A DNA stretch of 64,000 nt from Leguminivora glycinivorella (taxonomy: Eukaryota > Arthropoda > Insecta > Lepidoptera > Tortricidae), in NCBI RefSeq assembly GCF_023078275.1, contig NC_062987.1, forward strand, positions 21,499,772 through 21,563,771, in the 5' to 3' direction. The notes beneath the pieces are model-generated. The model was not told the DNA's origin. It saw only the letters and a list, made by a program, of their open reading frames with translations, and did no database searches. The position numbers and the translations under genes are program-made. This document shows positions 41,424 through 53,245 of the stretch, in pieces; the first letter of the stretch is position 1; each line of letters opens with the position of its first letter.

Positions 41424-42119
41424 TACACTCAGCGTCAAAAAAATCGCACCTCGCCCAAAATTGCTGGAGAAGAAAATGTTACCCCGAAGAGCTGGCAGGG
41501 GCCCCCAATTTAAGCCATCGAATTGCCAGAAGGAATTTTCGCGAGGTTTGGACGTTGCAGCAATGGAGGAAAGTTTTGTTCCCTGATGAGACGAGGGGGT
41601 TCATTTACACAAACGACGGACGCAAGAGGAGTGCAAGAGAGCAGTTTACACCAGTCTGCACCGAAGAAACAGTCAGAAACGGGAGCGGCTCGTACATGTT
41701 CTGGGGCGGCACTTCCATCGACGGCAAAACGGATCTCGTCTGCGTTTTCCGCACTGGCTGTGGTCGTTTTGAGGGGTCCTTAACTGCTGGCAGTTACATT
41801 ATGGAGATTTTTGAAGAACATGAGGTCCCATACGCTGAGTTTGTTGGACCTGACTTCCAATTTATGCACGTCAACGCCCGTTGCCATACTGCCTTGACAG
41901 TGCGGGAATCCCTGCATGAGGTCGGAATGTACCGTAATGGAGTGGCCAGCAACGAGTCCCGACCTGGACCCCATCGAACATCTCTGGGATGAGTTAAAAC
42001 GGCTTGTTTGGTCGCGGGATCGTGCTCCAGCCACCCTCGACGAGCTGGAAGCCGCAGCAGGAGCAGATATTGAGAAGTGGGATAACATTCCCTCAAAAAC
42101 GGATCGTAACACTGATTAA
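41424..42119 (+). pseudogene. Tc1-like transposase, broken
   Basis: The C-terminal two thirds of a DD34E-type transposase. 41555-41915 encodes WRKVLFPDE (first catalytic Asp present), FWGGTSIDGKTDLV and then HVNARCHTA, where the second catalytic Asp is Val (codon 41870-41872). A frameshift near 41930 moves the rest to another frame: SPDLDPIEHLWDEL (catalytic Glu present) to a stop at 42117-42119. CACTCAGCGTCAAAAAAATC at about 41425 looks like a terminal repeat. The DNA-binding N-terminus is missing. Confidence 0.85.
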
Positions 42120-42294
42120 AGGTCCATAACTGATTGCCTGGAAGCTACACGAAGAGCCAAAGGGAGAAAACACTAGGTTTTAAGTTTAGTTTTAAGTAAT
42201 TTTTACTACGCTTATACTACGCTTGGTCACGCAAAGGGGGGGGGAGGGGGTCAATAAACGGCACAAATATGGTCACGTACTTTAGGTATGTTCC

Positions 42295-42724
42295 CTTATT
42301 CAAATCTAGAACTTTGGACTTCGAAATAAACCAGTTATTAGTTCCAAATTTTACAATATCATTGATGTATATATATTACTTCGTAAGGACATGGTGCCAA
42401 AAATGTTGTTAGCACTGTGTCGTCACAAACACCGTTGTGCACGTGCGAGCAAAGCGTTCAATCTACGCGACCTCATCGACCAGTCATGTTGCAGTGTTCC
42501 TTAAAATTGTATGTTTTTTTACTTAGTCAGCCCATCATAAGTATTTTGGAAAATATAGTCAGTTACAGAAATTATACCATGTAAGAAAAAAACTCAAATT
42601 ATTAAAAAATAACAGCTTATCTCACAACAACTGTGGGCTACATTAACGTCATCTTTCAATTCACAAACACGATACGCCACGGTAGAAATGATGAAAAACA
42701 TAAAACATATTTTATTCATTAAAT
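42295..42724. other. Unassigned intergenic DNA
   Basis: No repeat or gene recognised. Confidence 0.5.
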
Positions 42725-42890
42725 CAGCTTTCAAACAAAAAAAAACTAAATCTAAATTAGTTCATCCGTTCGGAAGCTACGATGCCATAGACAGACACAC
42801 ACACAAACAGACAGAGAAACAGACAGACAATCAGACAGTCATGTTAAACTTATAACACCCCGTCGTTTTTGCGTCGGGGGTTAAAAAGGA
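42725..42890 (-). repeat. Dispersed repeat family A, partial
   Basis: From 'tcagctttcaaac' to 'cgtcgtttttgcgtcggggg' and TTAAAAA, with a (CAGA)n array. The TAACCTAACC end is missing. Confidence 0.8.
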
Positions 42891-43084
42891 GAACTTGAAT
42901 CGCCATATCCTTACTTACGTAATCTTTACAATCAGGACCTAGGAGTTGGGCAAGTATGGCGAAATCTCTGAAAACTCGCTAACTAACTTGAATCTTAAAA
43001 TGATGGGAACTTGGCCCCGTGATAGTGCCGCGGGGTGTGTGCGTGTAGCACGAGATCCAAACGCAAATGTTGTCAAATCATCAT

Positions 43085-43225
43085 AATATAATGCATGCTC
43101 ATATAACCCGGCGACCTTCAAGAGTAAACAGGCATCTTCTGGGCGAGCTCACTCCATCGTAGACCACGTCTTTGCCTTTGGCTAATCTGTGGCCAAGAGT
43201 AAGCCTATTTATAATTAAAAAAAAA
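43085..43225 (+). pseudogene. Non-LTR RT C-terminal fragment with poly(A)
   Basis: 'ataacccggcgaccttcaag', 'aacaggcatcttctgggcga' and 'aagagtaagcctatttataa' plus an A-run align with 32230-32345. One base is lost in the coding part. Confidence 0.65.
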
Positions 43226-43454
43226 CACATCATTTGGCCTTGTACATCTTTACAGATGATTTTAGCAACATCTCTGATCGAGCGACAGCGCCTGTGACTA
43301 TGTAGCCAAATTCGTTCGCATATAAATGTTGTCAAATACCTATCATCTATCATCATAGATCTAAAATCAGTCAGTTGAGTCATAAAGATCCTGACTCATT
43401 CCTTATTAAGTTATTATATGATTTAAATATATTCGGCATCAAGATGCAAGATCG

Positions 43455-43735
43455 AGTGAGGTGGGTTTCGTCATTACCAAACTAAAATGGAGTTGGGTGG
43501 GACATGTTGCTAGGCAGAGTGATGGCAGGTGGACTAAATAAAATGTTAACGGAATGGTGGCCACTCACAAATGTAAGAAGCCCCTGGCATCCGTTGGCTC
43601 GTTGGGTCGATGACATCCGGAAAATTGCGGGTCACAACTGGATGAGACTAGCCTAGGACCTGGAGAAGTGGCGTACTAGAAGAGAGGCCTATGCTTAGCA
43701 GTGGGCGATAAGGGCTGATATGATGATGATGAATC
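43455..43735 (+). pseudogene. RTE-type retrotransposon C-terminus with (ATG)n tail
   Basis: KLKWSWVGHVARQSDGRWTK then a stop, and in another frame PWHPLARWVDDIRKIAGHNWMRLA, matching the W.GH.AR..D.RW and RW.DD..K.AG..W signatures at the C-terminus of RTE/BovB-like proteins. It ends in GATGATGATGAA at about 43722-43733. Confidence 0.75.
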
Positions 43736-43879
43736 CCTTATTATATAAGTATTTATTATAACACTTTTTTTTATTCTAAACTCTATTTTGCCTAGATATC
43801 GACGTAAGTCGTATGGTTGACTATTTTATTTCTTCTTTCCACAATTATTTAAATATATTACGTTACACAAAAAAAAATT

Positions 43880-44320
43880 GTTATTTGTTATACAAGGGGG
43901 CAAAGTTGTATTTTAACGCCGAGTGTGGAATTGAAAAACGAGCAAGTGAAAGGATTCTATAGTTGAACCACGAGCGAAGCGAGTGGTTCGAGAATAGAAT
44001 CCTGAACTTGCGAGTTTTTTAACACACGAGAAGTAAAATACATTTGCACCCGAGTGTAATACAAAGCTTTTCCCCTTACTACAGCGAGGAAACTACAACG
44101 CAAAAAATGCATTTATCACTGCTTCCAGTAGTTCCACAGGTGGTAAATCATCTTTATTACTATATTCACATACTTTTATCAATTTTAAAGCAGTTAATTT
44201 GACTTTATTCAAGGTCAAATTACTTTACTCACTAGTGGATAAAATGCGTTTTTACCCGCTGGTATTAAAGGACAAAACACGTGTTTCCGAGCTAGTGAGG
44301 GGAAAAAGTTATTTGTAAGC
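43880..44320. repeat. Dispersed repeat family G, copy 2
   Basis: 'acaagggggcaaagttgtat', 'acgagcaagtgaaaggattc', 'agcgagtggttcgagaatag' and 'caaattactttactcactag' follow the same order as 40245-40680. Confidence 0.7.
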
Positions 44321-44904
44321 TTTTTGTACTTCCTTATGCAACTCGCTCTACAAATTGTATAGTTTTATAATATAGATTAAGGTACTAGTGCGACGAAACT
44401 GCGTCCTGTAACACAGGGTTTCCTAGCTCAGGACACAGAGTCGCGATTTTCTGTAATTGTTAATTTATATATTTTTTTTTATTTTTTGTTCCTGGCATAA
44501 TGGTGGATAGTAAATTATATTATAAAGGCAAAAAATATGAATATACTAACATATTATTATCACACAAAAAAAATCTCAAACTATGTATGTTATAAGAACT
44601 GAAAAAAAATTGCTGTTACTCATAAGTAAACCATAATTGTAATATTATAATTATATCAATGACATAGGAATCCTGCAGCGGGATCTCAGTTTATAAACCG
44701 TATGTGTGAAGTTTGTGTGGTGTGCCCGTTAATTGCGCCTAATGCCTGGAACCCGTTAATCCTCGTTAAGGCGTCCTAAACTAACAGACTACCGGCCAGA
44801 CATTTAAAGGCAATGATACACTAGACAATCAATTTAAAGAAAATTATACACTGCACTAACTTGAACTTGCACGATTATTAATTTGATTTGATTGCATGCT
44901 ATTC

Positions 44905-45045
44905 GGCTACGATGCCACAGATAGACACACACACACACACACACAGACAGACAGACACACACACAGACAGCCAGCCAGACAAACGGACAAACAGGACACG
45001 TCAAACTTTTAACACCCCGTCGTTTTTGCACCGGGGGTTAAAAAC
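44905..45045 (-). repeat. Dispersed repeat family A, microsatellite half
   Basis: 'ggctacgatgccacagatag', (AC)n and (GACA)n, then 'acaccccgtcgtttttgcac' and GGGGGTTAAAAA. Confidence 0.75.
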
Positions 45046-45049
45046 AGCA

Positions 45050-45290
45050 AAATAGTACATTACGATACAAGTGCGTAAAAAAGGAAGTTCGAAATGAGTG
45101 GCGATAAATTAAAACACGACCGAAGGGAGTGTTTTAAATCGACACGAGTTACGAATTTCCTTTTCGCACGTGTATCGTACGACGTTTTTCAGTACAGATG
45201 AGCCTCCGAAGTTTCGACCTGGCATATAATGAACCACTTCTCGCACTAGTGCGTAAAAAAAAACACCATCTGTACTGAAAAATATTTTTA
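45050..45290 (-). repeat. Dispersed repeat family F, copy 2
   Basis: Reverse complement of 11680-11910. It abuts the family A copy at 44905-45045. Confidence 0.8.
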
Positions 45291-46122
45291 AAGTTAACTT
45301 TTACGTAATCAGGCGAAAACAACACAGTCATGTTAATCTGTAGATTGTGTGTGCATTAGGTCATTCTATTCTTAAATCTATAAAGTGTAATATGTCAGTG
45401 ATTGTTTTGAAATGCAGTAAGGTTCGAATTCGATGACGTCACTGCATCGCCGACAGCGTTTTTGGTGGTCAAAATAAATAAAAAATTAAACACATAAGTA
45501 GTAAATATTGTTTTTTTATGTCAAATATTACAGAAAACAATCATTTATTGCGCCAAATTTGACATGAGTTTAGTAGCCTAGTTATTACCATAGTACTCTT
45601 TTATTATACTGTGCTATTCCAGAGATCGGACAGATTTGCGACATTCTCAGTGACTTACGTCATTTTAATGACTTTTAGTATGAGATGACGCACAAAAATC
45701 CGATCTCTGGCTATTACCGTCATCCACGAACCCTCGCAAAAACAAAGAACAGACTAAAGAGGTCTCTTTGATATTGTTTTCCTTTAAAAGAGTTCAATTT
45801 AACAGAAAATACGAAACTAAACACCGTCTAAGACTTCACGAATCATATATTATTATTAAATATGCTGCATTGTATATGAAAGAGTTTCCCTTTGACGTCG
45901 CTTTTGCGTATTTTTCGCATCATTAAAACTTTTAGGAGAGGTTACTTTATAAAGTATCAAAACGGTTTAAACAGCTTTCCTCGGCGCCGAGTTTATTTCA
46001 CTGTTTACACATAAAATGGTGTTTTCGTAATATGAAATAACATTTCGGCAATATCATAATTTCGTTTTCCCCTCACTATTTTGAAAACGGGCCTTTTCTT
46101 TTGATAGGATGAAGTGTCGCTA
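45291..46122. other. Mostly unassigned; one small inverted repeat
   Basis: CCAGAGATCGGA at 45619 pairs with TCCGATCTCTGG ending about 45709. Otherwise unassigned. Confidence 0.5.
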
Positions 46123-46285
46123 CTTTTACCCCCGACGCAAAAACGACGGGGTGTTATAAGTTTGACGTGTCTGTCTGTCTGTGTGTGTGCGTCAGCTGAG
46201 TTAGTCGGGAGTGCTCTTTATGAAAATCGGTCCACTAAGTAATGTCGGGGTTTTCTTCAAAATTTTAATTATTTAATGCGAGTGT
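46123..46285 (+). repeat. Dispersed repeat family A, internally deleted
   Basis: Left hairpin end, (TGTC)n, then directly 'agctgagttagtcgggagtg' and a broken right end. Confidence 0.75.
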
Positions 46286-46321
46286 GAAATATGAGTTTGT
46301 CAATAGGTTGTATTTTTTATT

Positions 46322-47476
46322 TTATTTTTTTATTTTATTTGTCGATACGTTAACATGACATTACAGTGAGCTAATACGCCATGAAACTTAAATAACACAT
46401 AACAACGTATAACATTAGAAAGGTACAACACAATATAACACTAAGTACCTCACATTACACTCGATGGCCTAGCATCCATTTCCTCACAAAACCTCAAGCA
46501 TTCCTTTCTCACAGCCGCCCATCGCCATGCAATCAGATCGCACTCGGGTGTTGACGCCAAGAGCGCATTCAGTAGTGAGAGAGCACGCAGTAGTGGAGAG
46601 TTCCTTCGCGACACAGTTCGCGCAGCCGGGACCGCTAAAAGAACGCGTCGCCGAGGCCTGAGATCTATTCTGGAGACTCCCGGAACATACAGTCGCACGG
46701 GGCGGCTAACTAGTTCCGGGCAATCTGACTCTCCGCGCAGCACTCGACACGCAGTACCTAACAAACTAAAGGTCATTCTGACTTCCAATGAATTGTATCC
46801 AAGGGTTCCCAAGAGGTACTTGGTTGGATACAAAAGCGGGTAGTACCCATACATTTTTGTACAAAAACCTTAGGAAAGCTTTTTGCACTTTCTCGAGCAT
46901 TAACGAGTATGTGGATTCATACGGTAGCCATACAATCGACGAAGCCTCTAATTTGCTTCTAACCAAAGCGTTATACACGAGCTTGATGGCCAGTGGATCG
47001 TTAAACTCCCGCATGTTACGGACTATAAACCCTAGTCTTCGATAGCAGTCGGCCACAAGAGACACTATGTGCTCGTGGAACGTGAGACGCGTATCGAAGA
47101 CCACGCCTAGATCTTTAACTGAAAATACTCTATTTATAGTCTCTGATCCCAGAAAGTACTGCGCAAGTATTGGAGCCTGTGAGCGGCTGAAAGTACAGAC
47201 ACAACATTTGGCAGAATTGAAAAGAAGCCTGTTTTCCATACTCCACTGATACACCAGGTTGATGTCCGCTTGCAACGATTCACAGTCAGTTCCTTGCTCC
47301 ACCCCGTAAACTAACTTTAAATCGTCGGCGTAAAGGAGACTTTGAGATGACTTCAGAACTGACTGGAGATCATTAATCATGATTCCGAACAGGAATGGTC
47401 CCAGTATGGAGCCCTGGTATGTTTTGTTACCTAACTTAAACCAATAATATCTGCTTGAATTGCTTACATTGCTCAC
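46322..47476 (-). pseudogene. Non-LTR reverse transcriptase fragment, frameshifted
   Basis: Minus strand. 47476-46855 holds YQGSILGPFLF (usually PQGS.LGPLLF), SLLYADDLKLVYG with an intact YADD, LLFNSAKC, VKDLGVVFDTRLTF and RSKLEASSIVW. After FLRFLYKNV the frame shifts, and YGYYPLLYP...LLGTLGYNSLEVR continues in the 134-aa frame to a stop at 46450. An A/AT-rich 3' end lies at 46316-46345. The 5' part, including endonuclease, is missing. R1/Jockey-group by motif style. Confidence 0.85.
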
Positions 47477-47869
47477 ATAAATATTTAGGCGCCAATATTA
47501 AAAGAGAAGACTAGGTAACTCTAAGAAAAAAAACACGGTAGGAAATAATACTTTTAATTTTGTTCCCTGGAACTTTTACAACGACATAATAATATTAAGT
47601 CAGTCATTAAAACTGCGCTGCACCAACACTTTCTTAATATTTCAAACCTATTCTCATTCAAATCTGATGTGGTTTTGACACCACAAAAATAGAAAGCATG
47701 TAAGCACCAATCAGTGTTAGATAATTTTGAGACCTTAAGGCCCACTTCCACCAACCACTTAACTCAGGAATACTGGGCTGTCATCTGTCAAATTCCATAT
47801 AAAATGGTGGATTAACCCTCGGGTTAAACCTCCTTTTTCGTTGGTGCAAGTGGCCCTTAATGGGTATTT
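47477..47869. other. Unassigned intergenic DNA
   Basis: Nothing recognised. Confidence 0.45.
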
Positions 47870-48200
47870 TCGCGAGAACAATCATCACAAACTTTTTTTT
47901 TAAGGTAAGTAGGTAAAATTTATGTTTTGTTTTTCCTACTCAGAATCACGAGCTATTTTGATCTAAGTAGGACAAAAAATAAGGGAAAAAAATGGTCCCA
48001 ATTTTTGTTTTTATTTTGCATACTTTCCACTTTGTAACCGCTGTTTGAAAATGGTAAAAAAGTGGAAAAAATTAATTTGGGACGCTTTTTTAACCTAGTA
48101 GGATCTAAAAGGCTCGTGATTCTGAGTAGCAAAAACATTAAACTTACCTATTTTAGAAAAAAAGTTTTTGAATTTTTTTTCGCGAAAATGCCCAAGTGTA
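47870..48200. mobile_element. Palindromic MITE family H
   Basis: 'ctactcagaatcacgag...ctaagtagga' (47936-47972) mirrors 'cctagtaggatc...ctcgtgattctgagtag' (48093-48130), with outer 'ggtaagtaggtaaaattt' against 'taaacttaccta'. Compare 14770-15085. Confidence 0.75.
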
Positions 48201-48354
48201 AAATGCTACCACCATGCAGCACAAACTCTCGCGCTATATCGTAATTCTGCAAAAGGAGTCATATAGGGGGTGCAAGCATAAATTGCTCACCCTTAAAGTT
48301 GGTCAAAAGTGCCTAGCCTTCAGAGATAACATACACTAGAGAAATTTCGACGGG

Positions 48355-48460
48355 TATCCATGCGGTCGGGGAGGTGTAGCGGTCGAACACGTCAGCCGCG
48401 ATAGCTAGAGACCCGGGTTTGAATCCCGGCTTCGCCACCGGCTTAGTCGTTTTTTATTTC
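48355..48460 (+). mobile_element. tRNA-like SINE head
   Basis: 'ggaggtgtagcggtcgaaca' as box A region and CCCGGGTTTGAATCCCGG as box B/T-arm, then 'cttcgccaccggcttagtcg' and a T-run. It is a Pol III-type promoter-bearing sequence; the end is not located. Confidence 0.6.
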
Positions 48461-49354
48461 AGTTTACTGCTACCAAAACTTAAAATTTTACTAAAATGGA
48501 ACCAGCTTCTTAGTTGGAAAAATCTGGATAATTGCGAGAGCTAACCGAGTTTGGAGACGGGAGAGAAATTGAATTATTTTATTGTACAAGTTGGAAAAAA
48601 CACTTTTTATTACAAGCCTGAGTGGATTTACGTAATTTGGTGGATCAGCCAGTTTTGTTTTTATCCGGATTATGGGAAGAGTTCATGGTATTTTCTAAGA
48701 AAAACACGTTCTGCCGCTAGAGTGCAGCACTAACCAATAGATACAATTAAACTATGGAGTAACTCTTATGTATACATATAGGAGTTGAAAGCGAAGTTTT
48801 TGACTCTCCCGACGGTGCCATTATTGTTGCTTGTCCATCTGTCTACATTCGTAGATAATAAACTACTACAAATATCGACTTAAACTAAAGTGGGTAGAAA
48901 TGAATTTGCTGACGAATATACAACATGACGTTTCAACTCTAGACATAGAAAACTAGCTGTGTACTCGCGGCGAACTAGCTGTGCACTCGCGGCGATTTCG
49001 CTGCGCGTTCGCTTCGCTATCAACTCGCTCGGAAATCGCGTGATAAGGCCCTAGCATATTATAACAGAACGTATAATATTTGATTATTCGAAACCTTAAA
49101 TACATTTACGAAGACAAAAGATTTATTGGAAATATAAAATAAAATGTGTGCGAAAATTAATAGCTTTAAAAACCAATACTGACGGACCAGTCCAGTATTA
49201 CTGAATAACCTGAATATTTCAACGCAGTAATATAAAATTGTATGTGTTGTGAGCGCGCCCAGGGGACGTTCGGAAACAAATCGTTACAAAGGTGACTGCT
49301 ATTCCCAAAACTTCAAGAGCTAATTTATTTATAATTATATTATGTACTTTATCC
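48461..49354. other. Unassigned intergenic DNA
   Basis: A short duplicated phrase GAACTAGCTGTGYACTCGCGGCG occurs near 48950-48990 (once partial). No gene seen. Confidence 0.5.
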
Positions 49355-50050
49355 AGTTGGTGTCGTAGAAGTCGACTGTGGCTTATGAGTTAAATTATGG
49401 AGTAGGCAAGAGGCTTTGAACCTGTCACTGCAGCTGCTGAAATGTCACAATTTTGTTTTCTTTCAACCCCTTAATATCCAGGCCCCATACGCTCTTGCAT
49501 ATTGGCGCGCCAGACTGCATTTCTGCGTCGTTTGGCGTCGCAGAAATGCCATTTGGCTACGGGGCCTGGACTGGCATTGGCACTGAAACTTGAGTAGTTT
49601 CATTATGCTCTGCCTACCCCTTACAGGCGTGATTGTACTCAAGTTTCAGTGTCACTATTGGCAATTAAGGTGTTTAAAATAAACGAAATTGTGACATTGC
49701 AGTGACAGGTTGCCAGCCTCTCACCTACGCCACAATTTAACCCATATCCCACAGACTTCTACGACACCCACGGGAAGAAAGCGGGTGGTGAAATTCTTAA
49801 CCCGTCACCACACGGGGAAATTTTATTCAATACACAATCACGCCTGTATCCTATGAAGGGGTGAGCAGAGCACATGAAACTACTCAAGTTTCACTGCCAC
49901 TCTTGGCAAATTCGGGGTTGACAGAAAACAAAACTGTGACATTGCAGTGACAGGTTGCCGGCCTCTCGCCTACGTCCCTCGCCTTCTACGATACCCACGG
50001 GAAGAAAGGGGGTGATGAAATTCTTAACCCGTCACCACACGGGCAAAATT
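49355..50050. repeat. Cluster of three family B copies
   Basis: One plus copy (49355-49635, split by a family C insertion), then two minus copies (49636-49815 and 49840-50045). The first two meet at their 'caggcgtgattgta' ends, forming a head-to-head arrangement. Confidence 0.8.
49478..49570. repeat. Family C insertion inside family B
   Basis: CCAGGCCCC to GGGGCCTGGA, 93 bp, interrupts 'ttcaacccctta...' and '...ctggcattggcactgaaac' of family B. Confidence 0.8.
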
Positions 50051-50516
50051 CAAGTCACAATTACGCACATCTTAATTTTTTTGTAGGTAATATTGAAGAG
50101 GAGGCGATAAGCTTTGTAGCAATGGGAATGGACTAGGTCACAGGTTCGAAAGTTCGCAACAGCTAACATCGGAAGTGCTCGGCACTTTTATCCCGACAGC
50201 CTCTGGGACATGAGAGTAATGACTTATTTTACAAGCTTTTATTACGATTAGACATGTAATTTTTTAATTCACTGCATTGCAACGTACAGACAAACGACGA
50301 TAAAGAATGCTTATCGGTTTTGGAAAGAGACAATTAACGTCACATAAGCAAGAAAGAGACGACGCTCTACGAAGACGAAAAACCGATGTTCAATCATTAT
50401 CGCCGGGTACTGTACGGTGCGAAAGTTTTTTTTTCAAACCAAACGATATTACTTATAATTATAACGCACAAACTCTAATATGGGGTTTTGCGGTACGTTA
50501 GCGTTAGCTAAGTGTA
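50051..50516. other. Unassigned intergenic DNA
   Basis: No recognised repeat. Confidence 0.5.
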
Positions 50517-50748
50517 TTTTTAACCCCCGACGCAGAAACGACGGGGTGTTACAAGTTTGACGTGTCTGTCTGTCTGTCTGTCTGTGTGTGTCTGTCTGTG
50601 GCATCGTAGCTCCCGAACGAATGAACCGATTTAGATTAAGTTTTTTTTGTTTGTAAGCCGAGTTAGTCGGGAGTGTTCTTAGCCATGTTTCATGATAATC
50701 GGTCCACTATGTCGCGGTCGGGGGTTTTTAATTTTGTGGTTAGGTTAT
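50517..50748 (+). repeat. Dispersed repeat family A, near full length
   Basis: TTTTTAACCCCCGACGCAG, hairpin, (TGTC)n, 'ggcatcgtagctcccgaacg', 'gaaatcggtcc'-type segment and TTGTGGTTAGGTTA. Confidence 0.85.
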
Positions 50749-51404
50749 TGAGCCATTTAGGTGTCACAACTAACATAGTTAACATTAATAGCTATTATAC
50801 ATAGATAAGGTAAAGTCTGTCACCGTAGGTTTCTGTACTGTCTGCAGCTATAGTCGTTACAATAATAAAAACAGTGGAATTGAGAACCCCTCCTTTTTTT
50901 GAAGTCAGTTAAAAATCACACCCTGTAGTACAGTATGGTCACTCCCTGCTTCCCGCTGAAAGTGCCCACCCGCTCTCGGTCACAGTACCGCTTGTCAAGA
51001 ACACGACCAGTCGACTTATCTTATCTCACACATACAAGCATACGCGTTCGCCTACACGAGCTTAGACTGTGTGCGTGTGAACGCGCTTCTTTCTTATATT
51101 TGATCGCCACTGTCCGAGGTGTGCCCCGTATACGTATCGAGTACGATGATAAATTGGTTTCCGCATGACTGTAGACCAGCTATGCGTGTACGCAGTCGGC
51201 ACGCGCAGCGTACACGGTCACACACGGCGCAGGCGCGTAGCTTAAGAGGTTCTTAAGGGGACTTAGACACGTCACTGATAGAAATTATGATAGCTAAGTA
51301 TTTTTAGAATACTTAAAAAAAGCTTAGCTTTTAGCCTTATAAAAAAAAAACAATCAAACAATTTTCCAAAATCACAATACAATCATCAATACATAAATAC
51401 ATAC
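50749..51404. other. Unassigned; one family K scrap
   Basis: 50877-50915 carries the 'ttgagaacccctcctttttt' end. The 77-aa plus ORF at 50935-51168 has no recognisable domain. Confidence 0.45.
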
Positions 51405-51640
51405 AATGACGCCTGTATCCCATAAAGGGGTAGGCAGAACACATGAAACTACTAAAGCTTTACTTTGCCACTCTTGGCAAATAAGAGGTTGAAAGAAAAC
51501 GAAACTGTGACATTGCAGTGACAGGTTGCCAGCCTCTCGCCTACGCCACAATTTAACCCATATCCCATAGTCGCCGTCTACCGACACCCACGGGAAGAAA
51601 GGGGGTGGGGAAATTCTTAACCCGTCACCACACAGGCTAA
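51405..51640 (-). repeat. Dispersed repeat family B
   Basis: 'acgcctgtatcccataaagg' through 'ttcttaacccgtcaccacac', full layout. Confidence 0.85.
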
Positions 51641-52207
51641 GTCACCCACTCCAAAATCACCTTTGTATGAAATCCCATCTCACCCCAAGTACGAGGGACT
51701 ACGGAGTGAGCTATAATTTCCTGTTTATCATAAAACTTAAAATATGGAACTACATAGTTTTGCATATGTGTAAAAATAAAATGTTATCCAGGTTCGATAG
51801 TCAGTTTTGGCCCAACTCACCCCATGTTACGGTAAGTATGTATTTCTAAAGGTTGGTCTAACTGTAGCTTAACTTAAATAAAGCTAAATGAAGAAACATG
51901 TTATTTTTCTCCATAAACCCAAAATAACTGGCTTCTTATCAGCATACTTGCCAACTAAAGACATAAATCCCACAAGTTTGTACATATGCAAGTAAAATTA
52001 ATTGGCAAAACGCTTACAAACTTAGCTCAAACTTGCACTATATTAGACTAAAACCGAATTAAAAAAGGTGCGTTAGTATTATTTAAATATTTATAATACC
52101 TACTTATTGAAATAATTCACCCCGAAATAATATTTTTCTTTTGGACTCGGAAAACAAAAAAATATTATTAGTGTTCCTTATAAAAAGTTTTGAGTGAGTT
52201 TGACGTC
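51641..52207. other. Unassigned intergenic DNA
   Basis: Nothing recognised. Confidence 0.5.
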
Positions 52208-52330
52208 TGGCCCCGTATCCGAATGGCATATCTCCGACGCGAAACGCCGCGAAAGGTAGTCTGGCTCTGTCGCGCCAATACGCAAGAGTGATAGAGATAG
52301 ATATCTACGAGCGTTTCTACGTACCCTGGT
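52208..52330. repeat. Dispersed repeat family C, shortened
   Basis: TGGCCCCGTATCCGAATGGC to CTACGTACCCTGG, lacking the distal 'gtgccattcggcta' part. Confidence 0.75.
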
Positions 52331-52652
52331 CTGGCTTATAAACACGGTCCCGAGTTCAAATTTCGATAAGGGCATTTAGTTTTATGATGAATGATATTTG
52401 TTAGATACTGATTATGATTTTATATGGATTTACATATTTGTATAATTTAATATATCTTTGTCTGAATACTAACTAGTTATTTATGAATGATATTTATTTA
52501 TTCACAAGAATTGTAGTCTTTCCTCGAGACACTGACAAGAGGCACTGATACCTCTACCTAAATCAGTATGAATTTTGTATGAAGATTTACTCGTAATTTA
52601 AGCAAATTATTTTTTTACACGTAATAATCCCAACACACCCAACGCTTCCGAA

Positions 52653-52815
52653 GCCAAAGGCCTCTTAATACTTTCGCAACTGACAAGAGAGATGAAAGAT
52701 ATGAGAGAGCGAGAAAGAATCAATCAGACCCCTGACTGCACTGGTGCACAAATTGACTGATGTGAAGTGAGGGACGAATGAATATGTTATGAACCGGACG
52801 AGTGTAGTTAGCAAC
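52653..52815 (+). repeat. ~150-bp direct repeat, unit 1
   Basis: 'ttaatactttcgcaactgac', 'actgcactggtgcacaaatt' and 'gtgaagtgagggacgaatga' recur in order at 53306-53455. Confidence 0.85.
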
Positions 52816-52900
52816 TGTGTAGTTGACGTGTTTTGAGGTCAGTTGAGAAAAAATAGAAATAAAGAATTAATGGGATATCTGAAATACTGCATAATAAGAA

Positions 52901-53214
52901 TAACCTAACCACAAAATTAATCGGGACTTAATCGCGTAAACACTTACATTTATATTTAGCCCGACGTTTCGAACATCACATTATTATTATTATTTATTTT
53001 GTTCTAAAATTATGAGTGCAAATCGTGTTAGTCTAAATCAATACACAAAATCAAAATTTTGAAAAAAAAAACCCCCGACCGCGACATAGTAGACCGATTT
53101 TCATGAAACATGGCTAAGAACACTCCCGACTAACTCAGCTTTTAGACAAAAAAAAAACTAAATCCAAATCGGTTCGTCCGTTCGGGAGCTACGATGCCAC
53201 AAACAGACACACAC

Positions 53215-53245
<31 letters not shown>

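Larger units (their letters stand above)
41182..42294. mobile_element. TIR element enclosing other transposon fragments
   Basis: GGAACATACCCAAACTACGT (41182) and the complement of GTATGTTCC (ending 42294) form ~23-bp ends with two mismatches. Inside both ends lie 'tactacgcttggtcac' blocks and G-runs. Possible 3-bp TSD TTA (41178-41180, 42296-42298), which would suit a PIF/Harbinger-type MITE. The interior contains an RTE-like tail (41320-41362) and a Tc1 remnant. Confidence 0.6.
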
